NCBI GenBank assembly: GCA_003455945.1
Contig: DMPQ01000017.1
Location: forward strand, 3,020-8,559
DNA from: Planctomycetaceae bacterium
GTDB taxonomy: Bacteria > Planctomycetota > Planctomycetia > Pirellulales > Pirellulaceae
Direction of reading: 5' to 3'
DNA: 5,540 nucleotides
Position 1 is the first letter of the stretch, and the number at the start of each line of letters is the position of its first letter. Positions 1 through 4,562 of the stretch are shown here, piece by piece. The position numbers and the translations under genes were made by a program. The notes under the pieces are model-generated. The model did no database searches. It saw nothing but the letters and a program-made list of their open reading frames with translations, and was not told the origin of the DNA.

Positions 1-707
1 CCGCCGCCGTGCGGATGGTCGATCGGGTTCATCGCGGTACCGCGGACATAGGGACGAATCCCCAACCAGCGATTCCGTCCCGCCTTACCGATCTGAATGC
101 TCGAGTGCTCCGAGTTGCCGATCTTGCCGATCGTCGCTCGGCAGGTCGCCGGCACGCGTCGGATTTCGCCGCTCGGCATCTGCAGCTGCGCCCAGCCCTC
201 TTCACGAGCCATCAGCGTCGCGAAGGTGCCGGCACTTCGGCAGAGCGAACCGCCTCGACCCGGCCGGAGCTCGATGTTGTGGATCGCCATGCCGACCGGA
301 ATGTTCTTCAGCGGCAGGCAATTTCCGAGCTTCGGCGGCGCCTCGGCACCACTCTCGACCATATCCCCCTTCTTCAGCCCTTCGGGCGAGAGGATATAGC
401 GCTTCTCACCGTCGACGTAGAACAGCAGCGCGATGCGAGCGCTTCGGTTCGGGTCGTACTGGACCGAGTCGACCTTGGCGGCGACGCCGTCCTTGTCGCG
501 ACGGAAATCGATCAGACGATACATCCGCTTGTGACCGCCGCCACGATGCCGCGCGGTGATCACACCCTGGTTGTTTCGTCCGCCCTTCTTCTTGGCGCGA
601 ACCAGCAGACTCTTCTCCGGCTTCGCTCCCTTGGTCAGCTCCTTGAAGTCGCTGACCGAAGCGTTGCGTCGCCCCGGCGAGGTCGGCCGATAGATTCGAA
701 TGCCCAT
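1..707 (-). CDS. rplB: 50S ribosomal protein L2, C-terminus cut by window edge
   Basis: L2 is a primary 23S rRNA-binding protein near the peptidyl-transferase centre, needed for subunit association. The ATG at 707-705 opens a frame running off the left edge; 235 residues are visible. Recognisable L2 features are the N-terminal RPTSPGRRN (residues 7-15), the basic [10 protein letters not shown] (39-48) followed by RHRGGGHKR (53-61), and the hallmark [15 protein letters not shown] (221-235), which contains the conserved histidines next to the catalytic centre. Compared with E. coli L2 (273 residues) roughly the last 40 residues are missing, only because of the window edge. The start is supported by an AAGGAAGG ribosome-binding site 8 nt upstream and by the usual L2 N-terminus. 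It follows rplW by 24 nt and is the fifth gene of the S10 operon. The identification is secure. Confidence 0.97.
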   Translation of the reverse strand, partial: MGIRIYRPTSPGRRNASVSDFKELTKGAKPEKSLLVRAKKKGGRNNQGVITARHRGGGHKRMYRLIDFRRDKDGVAAKVDSVQYDPNRSARIALLFYVDGEKRYILSPEGLKKGDMVESGAEAPPKLGNCLPLKNIPVGMAIHNIELRPGRGGSLCRSAGTFATLMAREEGWAQLQMPSGEIRRVPATCRATIGKIGNSEHSSIQIGKAGRNRWLGIRPYVRGTAMNPIDHPHGG

Positions 708-715
708 TGCAGTGA

Positions 716-723
716 CCTTCCTT
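716..723 (-). promoter_or_regulatory. Ribosome-binding site of rplB
   Basis: AAGGAAGG on the minus strand lies 8 nt before the rplB ATG, inside the 24-nt rplW-rplB gap. The site and spacing fix the start of L2. Confidence 0.7.
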
Positions 724-731
724 CAGTCGGC

Positions 732-1058
732 TCAGAAGAAGTCGATCCGATGGTCCGGACGAAGACTGACAATCGCCTTCTTCCAGCTCGCGGTCGTCCC
801 CTGGCGGAAACGGAACCGGCGGGTCTTGCCGGGCCGATTCTGAGTCCGCACCTTGGCGACCTTCACGTCGAACAGCTCCTCGACCGCCCGACGGACATCG
901 TCCTTGGTGGCGAGCTTGCTGATCGCGAACGCATACTGACCGTACCGCTCGGCCCGGTGAATCCCCTTCTCGGTCACCAGCGGGCGCAACAGCACCTGGT
1001 GGCTGGCCAACTGCTTCGGGGCCTTCAACTCGGCCGGAGCCGCATTGTCCTGAGACAT
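732..1058 (-). CDS. rplW: 50S ribosomal protein L23
   Basis: L23 binds domain III of 23S rRNA at the peptide-exit tunnel, where in well-studied bacteria it docks trigger factor and SRP. The 108-residue product shows the L23 pattern: LLRPLVTEKG (23-32), then FAIS and the DVRRAVEELFDVKVAKV helix-strand segment (54-70), then the NRPGKTRRFRFR basic loop (74-85) and a C-terminal strand. The ATG at 1058 is preferred because a GAGG site lies 7 nt upstream and the family usually starts shortly before the RPLVTEK motif. An in-frame GTG at 1097 would add 13 residues and overlap the rplD stop by GTGA; it cannot be excluded. The first 20 residues are a low-complexity, family-variable extension. It sits 35 nt after rplD and 24 nt before rplB. 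Confidence 0.95.
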   Translation of the reverse strand: MSQDNAAPAELKAPKQLASHQVLLRPLVTEKGIHRAERYGQYAFAISKLATKDDVRRAVEELFDVKVAKVRTQNRPGKTRRFRFRQGTTASWKKAIVSLRPDHRIDFF

Positions 1059-1065
1059 CTCGTCG

Positions 1066-1069
1066 CCTC
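1066..1069 (-). promoter_or_regulatory. Ribosome-binding site deciding the rplW start
   Basis: GAGG on the minus strand, 7 nt before the ATG at 1058, with a second GGAG at 1071-1074. It favours this ATG over the upstream GTG that overlaps the rplD stop. Confidence 0.5.
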
Positions 1070-1093
1070 GCTCCAATCGTTTCCCGAGACCGC

Positions 1094-1750
1094 TCACGCC
1101 TCGACCGCGGCGGTCGCCCGACCGGCTCGAATCGCATCCATCGCCGCTCGGCTGACCAGCACCCGATCGGGGCGAATGACCGCCAGAGCGTTCAGGTCGG
1201 CCGCCGGCAGCACTTCGACTCCCGGAATGTTCCGCGAACTCTTGTAGACGACCGGATCGAGCTTCTCGGTCGCGATCAGGGCGGTCTTGCCGTCGAGCGA
1301 CAACGCCTTGAGCAACCCGGCGATCTGCCGCGTCTTCACCGCCTCGAACGACAGGTCATCGATCACGACCACTTCGCGGTCGGCGATCTTGCCGGCGATC
1401 GCCATCCGCGTCGCCGCCTTGACCATCTTCTTGGGCATCCGGTACGAGTAGTCGAGCGGGTGCTTGGCATGGATGTGACCACCGCCTCGCCGCGTTCCGC
1501 TCTTCTTCGAACCGACACGGGCGTTACCCGTCCCCTTCTGCCGGTACAACTTCTTGGTCGAACCGCGGACTTCGCCGCGCGTCTTGGTCTTGTGCGTCCC
1601 GAGGCGCTGATTGGCCTGGTACATCACGACGACGTCGTGCAGCATCTGCCGATTGATCTTCGGCGCGATCTCGGCGGGGTCGATCTCATACTTCCCCACC
1701 TCCTTGCCCGACTTGTCGTAGACCGGAAGGCTCACCATCGTCTTGCCCAT
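1094..1750 (-). CDS. rplD: 50S ribosomal protein L4
   Basis: L4 binds 23S rRNA domain I, and its long loop lines the exit tunnel. In E. coli it also represses its own operon through the S10 leader. The 218-residue product has the typical N-terminal strand SLPVYDKSG (7-15), a long basic loop running from KTKTRG (54-59) through KKLYRQKGTGNAR (66-78) to RRGGGHIHAK (87-96), and the PKK-TRMAIAGKI helix (106-122). E. coli L4 has 201 residues. The start is uncertain: at ATG 1750 the purine-rich GAAGAGGG abuts the codon with no spacer, while ATG 1738 (Met5, giving MVSLPVYD) matches the usual N-terminus better but has only GGG at a good distance. Product identity does not depend on this. The stop overlaps a possible GTG start of rplW; the gap to rplC upstream is 82 nt. 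Confidence 0.96.
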   Translation of the reverse strand: MGKTMVSLPVYDKSGKEVGKYEIDPAEIAPKINRQMLHDVVVMYQANQRLGTHKTKTRGEVRGSTKKLYRQKGTGNARVGSKKSGTRRGGGHIHAKHPLDYSYRMPKKMVKAATRMAIAGKIADREVVVIDDLSFEAVKTRQIAGLLKALSLDGKTALIATEKLDPVVYKSSRNIPGVEVLPAADLNALAVIRPDRVLVSRAAMDAIRAGRATAAVEA

Positions 1751-1802
1751 CCCTCTTCACGCGTGCCGCAACGGATCCGCCTCAGCAGACCCCCGCTCGC
1801 TC

Positions 1803-1820
1803 GCCTCGTCACCACAAGGC
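1803..1820 (-). other. Hairpin in the rplC-rplD gap
   Basis: On the minus strand GCCTTGT and ACGAGGC pair over 7 bp (one G-U) around a GGTG tetraloop, starting 12 nt past the rplC stop. No T-run follows, so it is not a classical terminator. It may stabilise or mark processing of the rplC end of the polycistronic RNA; this is inferred from sequence complementarity only. Confidence 0.45.
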
Positions 1821-1832
1821 TCGCCGACCGAA

Positions 1833-2546
1833 TCAACCGACCTTGTTCGTTTCCCGCACGATCACGTAGCCGCCGACCGGCCCCGGAACCGCCCCGCGAA
1901 CCAGCAGCAACGCATTCTCCGCATCGACGCGGACCAGCTGCAGATTACGAGTCGTGACCTGCACATTGCCGAGCTGACCGGCCATCTTCCGCCCCTTCAT
2001 CGTGCGGGCAGGAAAGGTCGCGGCACTCGTACCACCAGGGTGACGATGCACCTTCTTCACACCGTGCGACGCTCGCTGGCCGGAGAAGTTGTGACGCACC
2101 ATCGTGCCGGCGAAGCCGCGCCCCTTGCAGGTCGCGGTCACATCGACCGACTTGACGCCGTCCAGAGCCGAGGCGTCGATCACCTGACCGACCGCCACTC
2201 CGTCGAACGCGCCGCGAAACTCGCGAATGAACTTCTTCGGCTCGCAATCGGCCTTCGGAGGAATCTCGACTCCGGCAGCCTGACGAGCCTTCGAGCGAGC
2301 GCTGGAGATGGCAGCCACATGCCCTCGCTCGCTGCGCGAGGCCTGACTGCCGCGACGGCGATTGCCGTTCGGACGAGGCTTGTCGTCGAACCCGAGCTGC
2401 ACCGCCTCGTAGCCGTCCCGATCCTTGCTCTTGATCTGCAACACATGGCAGGGACCCGCCTCGATCACCGTCACCGGGATCGCCACTCCGGTCTCGGTAT
2501 AGACCTGAGTCATGCCGATCTTGCGGCCAAGAATGCCCTTCACCAT
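1833..2546 (-). CDS. rplC: 50S ribosomal protein L3
   Basis: L3 is an early assembly protein of the large subunit whose internal loop reaches towards the peptidyl-transferase centre. The 237-residue product begins with the family signature around LGRKIGMTQVY (6-16), continues with the beta-barrel strands VIEAGPCHVLQIK (27-39) and YEAVQLGF (46-53), and has KGRGFAGTMVRHNF (141-154), then HG-HRHPG (161-171) and MKGRKMAGQLGN (183-194), ending in LLLVRGAVPGPVGGYV (213-228). It is longer than E. coli L3 (209), mostly through a basic stretch at about residues 57-110. The loop residues aligned with the methylated glutamine region of E. coli L3 are here TSAATFPAR, without glutamine. The ATG at 2546 has a modest AAGG site 10 nt upstream. 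The gap to rpsJ is 130 nt, wide for this operon. Confidence 0.97.
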   Translation of the reverse strand: MVKGILGRKIGMTQVYTETGVAIPVTVIEAGPCHVLQIKSKDRDGYEAVQLGFDDKPRPNGNRRRGSQASRSERGHVAAISSARSKARQAAGVEIPPKADCEPKKFIREFRGAFDGVAVGQVIDASALDGVKSVDVTATCKGRGFAGTMVRHNFSGQRASHGVKKVHRHPGGTSAATFPARTMKGRKMAGQLGNVQVTTRNLQLVRVDAENALLLVRGAVPGPVGGYVIVRETNKVG

Positions 2547-2599
2547 CTCTGCTTCGCCTTGCTGATCGTTTCGCGTCGGATCGAGTCGCTGCCGGGAGC

Positions 2600-2617
2600 G
2601 TCGAGCATCCGCTCGAC
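2600..2617 (-). other. Perfect hairpin in the rpsJ-rplC gap
   Basis: GTCGAGC and GCTCGAC form a perfect 7-bp stem with a GGAT tetraloop on the minus strand, about 60 nt past the rpsJ stop and 54 nt before the rplC start. No T-run follows. It is a candidate RNA-processing, stability or attenuation element; the role is inferred. Confidence 0.5.
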
Positions 2618-2676
2618 CTTACCCGACTCGCTTCCGGTGCATAGGAAATCCGAGAGAGGCAGACGACCGGTCGCAA

Positions 2677-3000
2677 TCAGCGACTGGTCGCCTTGATCTT
2701 GATCTCGACACCCGCGGGGAGACTCAACTTGTTCAGTGCCTCGATCGTCTTGGCAGTCGCCTGGACGATATCGATGAGCCGCTTGTGAGTCCGGACCTCG
2801 AACTGCTGGCGCGACTTCTTGTCGATGAACGGCCCGCTCAGGACCGTGTACCGCTCCACCCGAGTCGGCAGCGGGATCGGACCGTGCACTTCGGAGTGAG
2901 TCCGCTTCGCCGTGTCGACGATTTCCTGCGCACTCTGATCCAGAATGGAGTGGTCATAGGCCTCCATTCGAATCCGAATGACCTCTTGAGTCGCTGCCAC
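2677..3000 (-). CDS. rpsJ: 30S ribosomal protein S10 (NusE)
   Basis: S10 is part of the 30S head and, as NusE, also joins the NusB antitermination complex. The 107-residue product aligns along its length with the family (E. coli 103): [20 protein letters not shown] (8-27), [17 protein letters not shown] (31-47) with the invariant PLPT of the extended loop, [13 protein letters not shown] (67-79), and a C-terminal AGVEIKIK strand (96-103). The start is a GTG at 3000: the frame closes at a TAG about 36 nt upstream with no other start between, and a GGAG site lies 8 nt before the GTG. It is the first gene of the S10 operon. The roughly 660 nt upstream hold no credible gene, and the neighbour beyond is not rpsL, rpsG, fusA or tuf, so the operon appears detached from the str operon here. 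Confidence 0.97.
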   Translation of the reverse strand: MAATQEVIRIRMEAYDHSILDQSAQEIVDTAKRTHSEVHGPIPLPTRVERYTVLSGPFIDKKSRQQFEVRTHKRLIDIVQATAKTIEALNKLSLPAGVEIKIKATSR

Positions 3001-3008
3001 GCCCGATG

Positions 3009-3012
3009 CTCC
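3009..3012 (-). promoter_or_regulatory. Ribosome-binding site deciding the rpsJ GTG start
   Basis: GGAG on the minus strand with 8 nt to the GTG at 3000. With no alternative start upstream before an in-frame TAG, it supports GTG initiation. Confidence 0.6.
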
Positions 3013-3071
3013 GAATGCCGTAGGTTCCGATCGCTACCGGAGAACCCCGAACCCCAAGGTGGAAACCGCCC

Positions 3072-3100
3072 AGGGTACGAATTTCCTCGGACCGCGTCAA
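3072..3100 (-). promoter_or_regulatory. Candidate proximal sigma-70-type promoter of the S10 operon
   Basis: On the minus strand the -35 box TTGACG (3095-3100) matches the consensus at 5 of 6 positions and is followed after exactly 17 nt by TACCCT (3072-3077), a weak -10 with the T, A and final T conserved. Initiation near 3065 would give a leader of about 65 nt before rpsJ. The -35 and spacing are good and the -10 is poor, so this is only a candidate. Confidence 0.35.
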
Positions 3101-3203
3101 CGGAGGGCGCACCGCGAATTCGCGACGAACCCTCGCGCCGAGTCGCATGGCCGATCGACAACGCCACCGACCCCAAACGACGCGGCTTCTCCCCTCGCTT
3201 GAG

Positions 3204-3319
3204 CCGAAGGATTTCGGACTCCACGAAGGAGTCCGAAGCGTTCCCGCTCCGGATCGTCTCGAACGATCGACGGGAACGAGCGGCTCGACCGAGCCCACCG
3301 TCGAGCAGCGTCCGAAGCG
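3204..3319 (-). other. Structured RNA region, candidate S10-operon leader element
   Basis: Several stem-loops lie next to each other. The first is a perfect 10-bp stem (arms 3213-3222 and 3228-3237) with a 5-nt loop. The second is a two-tier hairpin with an 8-bp outer stem (3239-3246 with 3271-3278) and a 6-bp inner stem (3252-3257 with 3263-3268). The third is a 5-bp GC-rich tetraloop hairpin (3282-3295). The 10-mer CGCTTCGGAC (minus strand) is present twice, at 3231-3240 and 3310-3319. Both copies can pair with GTCCGAA at 3213-3219, and CCGAA at 3213-3217 can also pair with TTCGG at 3204-3208. Mutually exclusive folds are therefore possible, as in attenuators and ribosomal-protein leaders. 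No T-run follows on either strand. The regulatory role and ligand are inference. Confidence 0.45.
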
Positions 3320-3393
3320 TGTCCGCTTCCAGGAGCACCGATCAGGGCGAGCCACCAGAGAGTCCTGCAAGGAACTCCGGAGGGAAGCGGCGT

Positions 3394-3422
3394 ATGATGC
3401 CGATCGAGCGCCGATCCGTCAA
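3394..3422 (-). promoter_or_regulatory. Candidate distal sigma-70-type promoter of the S10 operon
   Basis: TTGACG (3417-3422, minus strand) is followed after exactly 17 nt by CATCAT (3394-3399), matching the -10 consensus at 4 of 6 positions. Initiation near 3387 would place the stem-loop cluster inside an mRNA leader of about 390 nt. It is the better of the two promoter-like sites, but is judged by eye only. Confidence 0.4.
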
Positions 3423-3600
3423 GGGAGTCCGGCGACATTTGCGAAGATGCGACGAGAAATCGTCGGCGAAGCGGTCTTTGACCCCGCGAGAGCGGTCGCG
3501 GTCCCCTCTTCGCGCTGAGGCTCAGCCCGAGCCGGGGGAGCGCCGAGGCACTGTTCTGCGAGCGACGAATCGGTTCGCACTCGCGCTGCCGCTTGGCCTC

Positions 3601-3652
3601 GCGTCGAGGACGACGCGGGCCCACCAACGGACTTGCCTTGATCGACAAGTCC
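3601..3652 (-). terminator. Candidate terminator hairpins after the secretin-like gene
   Basis: Reading the minus strand, the first hairpin begins 10 nt past the stop: GGACTTG with CAAGTCC (3629-3635 and 3646-3652), a perfect 7-bp stem with a 10-nt loop. A second perfect 6-bp stem with a tetraloop (3601-3606 and 3611-3616) follows. There is no U-tract, so any termination would be of the non-canonical, hairpin-only kind, or the stems may simply protect the 3' end. Confidence 0.4.
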
Positions 3653-3662
3653 CCGCGAAAAG

Positions 3663-4175
3663 CTAGCGTTTCGCCTTGTTCCGCCCCATGTGCCGGTTCA
3701 GGAAATCGGCTCGGCGCTGCTGATCGTCGTCCAGCACCGTGATCCCATTGGCTCGATCACGCCGCGCCCGTTCGGCTCGTTCCGCCGCCGCCTCGGCCAA
3801 CAGCATCCGATCCAGCGCCTCGGTATCGATGATCGTCGCGGTCACCGTCATCGTCGACACGCCGAAACTTCCGCCGGTCGCCTGATTGCGGAACAGGCGT
3901 CCCGCTCCCGGAATCCGCCCCAGCCCCGGCACCCCTCGCGACACGCTCCCGATCGCACCGCTTCGCGAACCGCCGATCAGCGCCGTCCCTCCATCCGGAA
4001 CGAGCACGGTGGTCCCGATGCCGAAACTGCGGAAGGTCGGCAACTGGACCACCTGAGCGGAAGCGGCGGGAGCCGTCAGCAACAGGATCGCGACGGCGAT
4101 CGCTCCGCCGATCAGCTTCGCTCCGGTTCCGCTTGCCGAGAGGCCGTTCAGGGGTCGAGACGTCGTCCGAGTCAT
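3663..4175 (-). CDS. Small secreted protein with isolated secretin-core-like motif
   Basis: The product is 170 residues. Residues 1-40 form a signal peptide: a polar N-region ending in Lys20, a hydrophobic core at 21-34, and an ASA site before Gln41. Residues 59-69 (VPDGGTALIGG) and 81-97 (GVPGLGRIPGAGRLFRN) resemble two consecutive motifs of the C-terminal secretin domain of GspD/PilQ-type outer-membrane channels, which typically read VPDGGTVLLGG and VPxLxxIPxLGxLFR. The N-domains and the rest of the barrel are absent, so it is unlikely to form a secretin by itself. A beta-type stretch (106-117) is followed by a charged, probably helical tail (118-170). The ATG at 4175 has a strong AGGAGG site 8 nt upstream. 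It is transcribed towards rpsJ but lies 660 nt away, so it is probably a separate unit. The gene looks real; its function is unknown. Confidence 0.8.
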   Translation of the reverse strand: MTRTTSRPLNGLSASGTGAKLIGGAIAVAILLLTAPAASAQVVQLPTFRSFGIGTTVLVPDGGTALIGGSRSGAIGSVSRGVPGLGRIPGAGRLFRNQATGGSFGVSTMTVTATIIDTEALDRMLLAEAAAERAERARRDRANGITVLDDDQQRRADFLNRHMGRNKAKR

Positions 4176-4183
4176 TGCCAGTT

Positions 4184-4189
4184 CCTCCT
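4184..4189 (-). promoter_or_regulatory. Strong ribosome-binding site of the secretin-like gene
   Basis: AGGAGG on the minus strand lies 8 nt before the ATG at 4175. It is the closest match to the consensus in the window and supports the reality and start of this otherwise unrecognised gene. Confidence 0.75.
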
Positions 4190-4376
4190 CATTCCCCTTC
4201 GCCCCTTCGCGAGGCGTTCGAGCGCATGGTAGCGATCGTCCGGGGCGGGAGCCAAGCGCCGGGCCTGGCGATGCGGGAATTGCCGCCCGAGTCGGGTCGT
4301 GCGGCTGACGTAAGCGATGCGGCGACCGGGATGCCGGTGTGATTTGCGGCGCGGCGCCGGTCCGATGTTACCTGCC

Positions 4377-4392
4377 GGATCCCGGAGGATCC
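4377..4392. repeat. Inverted repeat GGATCC-CGGA-GGATCC
   Basis: Two GGATCC hexamers, each itself a palindrome, are separated by CGGA and give a perfect 6-bp stem with a tetraloop on either strand. It lies between the divergent starts. It could be an operator-like site or an RNA hairpin; no evidence decides. Confidence 0.35.
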
Positions 4393-4439
4393 TCTGCCTC
4401 CCTGTGCGCAGCGACGGAAACGTTGCGAGTTCGGGGAGC

Positions 4440-4478
4440 CGGATCGAGCAGCGGCCGGAACGGTCGGCCGTCGATCCG
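4440..4478. repeat. Two-tier stem-loop upstream of ftsK
   Basis: An outer perfect 8-bp stem (CGGATCGA at 4440-4447 with TCGATCCG at 4471-4478) encloses a perfect 6-bp inner stem of CGGCCG with CGGCCG (4452-4457 and 4465-4470), a 7-nt loop and a 4-nt one-sided bulge. It ends about 84 nt before the ftsK start. It may be a 5'-UTR structure or a protein-binding palindrome; there is no T-run for termination. Confidence 0.45.
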
Positions 4479-4562
4479 CCACGAAGGAGCGTCACGGGCA
4501 TGGACTCGCCCGCGGAACGCCGGCCCCGCTCGTAGGCCGGCCCGACGTCGTCGGTGAGTCCC

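Larger units (their letters stand above)
3001..3662. other. Long non-coding region upstream of the S10 operon
   Basis: No open frame here looks like a gene: those that are open read as arginine- and serine-rich shadow peptides without recognisable domains, and their third-codon-position GC looks lower than in the neighbouring real genes (judged by eye). The region holds two minus-strand promoter-like sites, a cluster of stem-loops, a tandem 7-mer (GAACCCC twice at 3042-3055) and hairpins following the upstream gene. It probably serves as 3' end of the secretin-like gene plus promoter and leader of rpsJ. Confidence 0.6.
4176..4562. other. Divergent intergenic region between secretin-like gene and ftsK
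   Basis: This 387-nt gap between two diverging starts should hold both promoters, but no convincing -35/-10 pair is visible on either strand. It contains two clear inverted repeats (4377-4392 and 4440-4478) and the ribosome-binding site of the secretin-like gene. Open frames crossing it have no recognisable protein content. Confidence 0.5.

Noticed and set aside
9..1247. Plus-strand open frame of 412 codons opposite rplB, rplW and rplD
   Set aside because: It is antisense to three conserved ribosomal genes, rich in Arg, Leu and Ala, with no domain or ribosome-binding logic. Long antisense frames are expected at this GC content.
2664..2690. Near-identical CGACCGGTCG and CGACTGGTCG at the rpsJ end
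   Set aside because: One copy lies in the last rpsJ codons and the other just past the stop. Two short palindromic 10-mers in GC-rich DNA are weak evidence for an operator.
1743..2696. Plus-strand open frame of 317 codons opposite rplC
   Set aside because: It is a mirror of the L3 coding sequence with no recognisable protein features.
3042..3055. Tandem GAACCCC repeat
   Set aside because: Only two 7-nt units; too short to call a functional repeat.
3213..3237. The 10-bp hairpin as a Rho-independent terminator
   Set aside because: Neither strand has a T-run after the stem, and it is far from either flanking stop codon on the relevant strand.
3147..3518. Plus-strand open frame of 123 codons in the rpsJ upstream region
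   Set aside because: The third-position GC looks lower than in real genes here, the composition is Arg/Ser/Glu-rich without a fold pattern, and no ribosome-binding site was seen. The stretch contains the stem-loop cluster, which better explains it. Conservation of the peptide would reopen the question.
3097..3648. Minus-strand open frame of 183 codons upstream of rpsJ
   Set aside because: It is an Arg-rich peptide with no domain and irregular codon use, and it covers the candidate promoter and structured elements.
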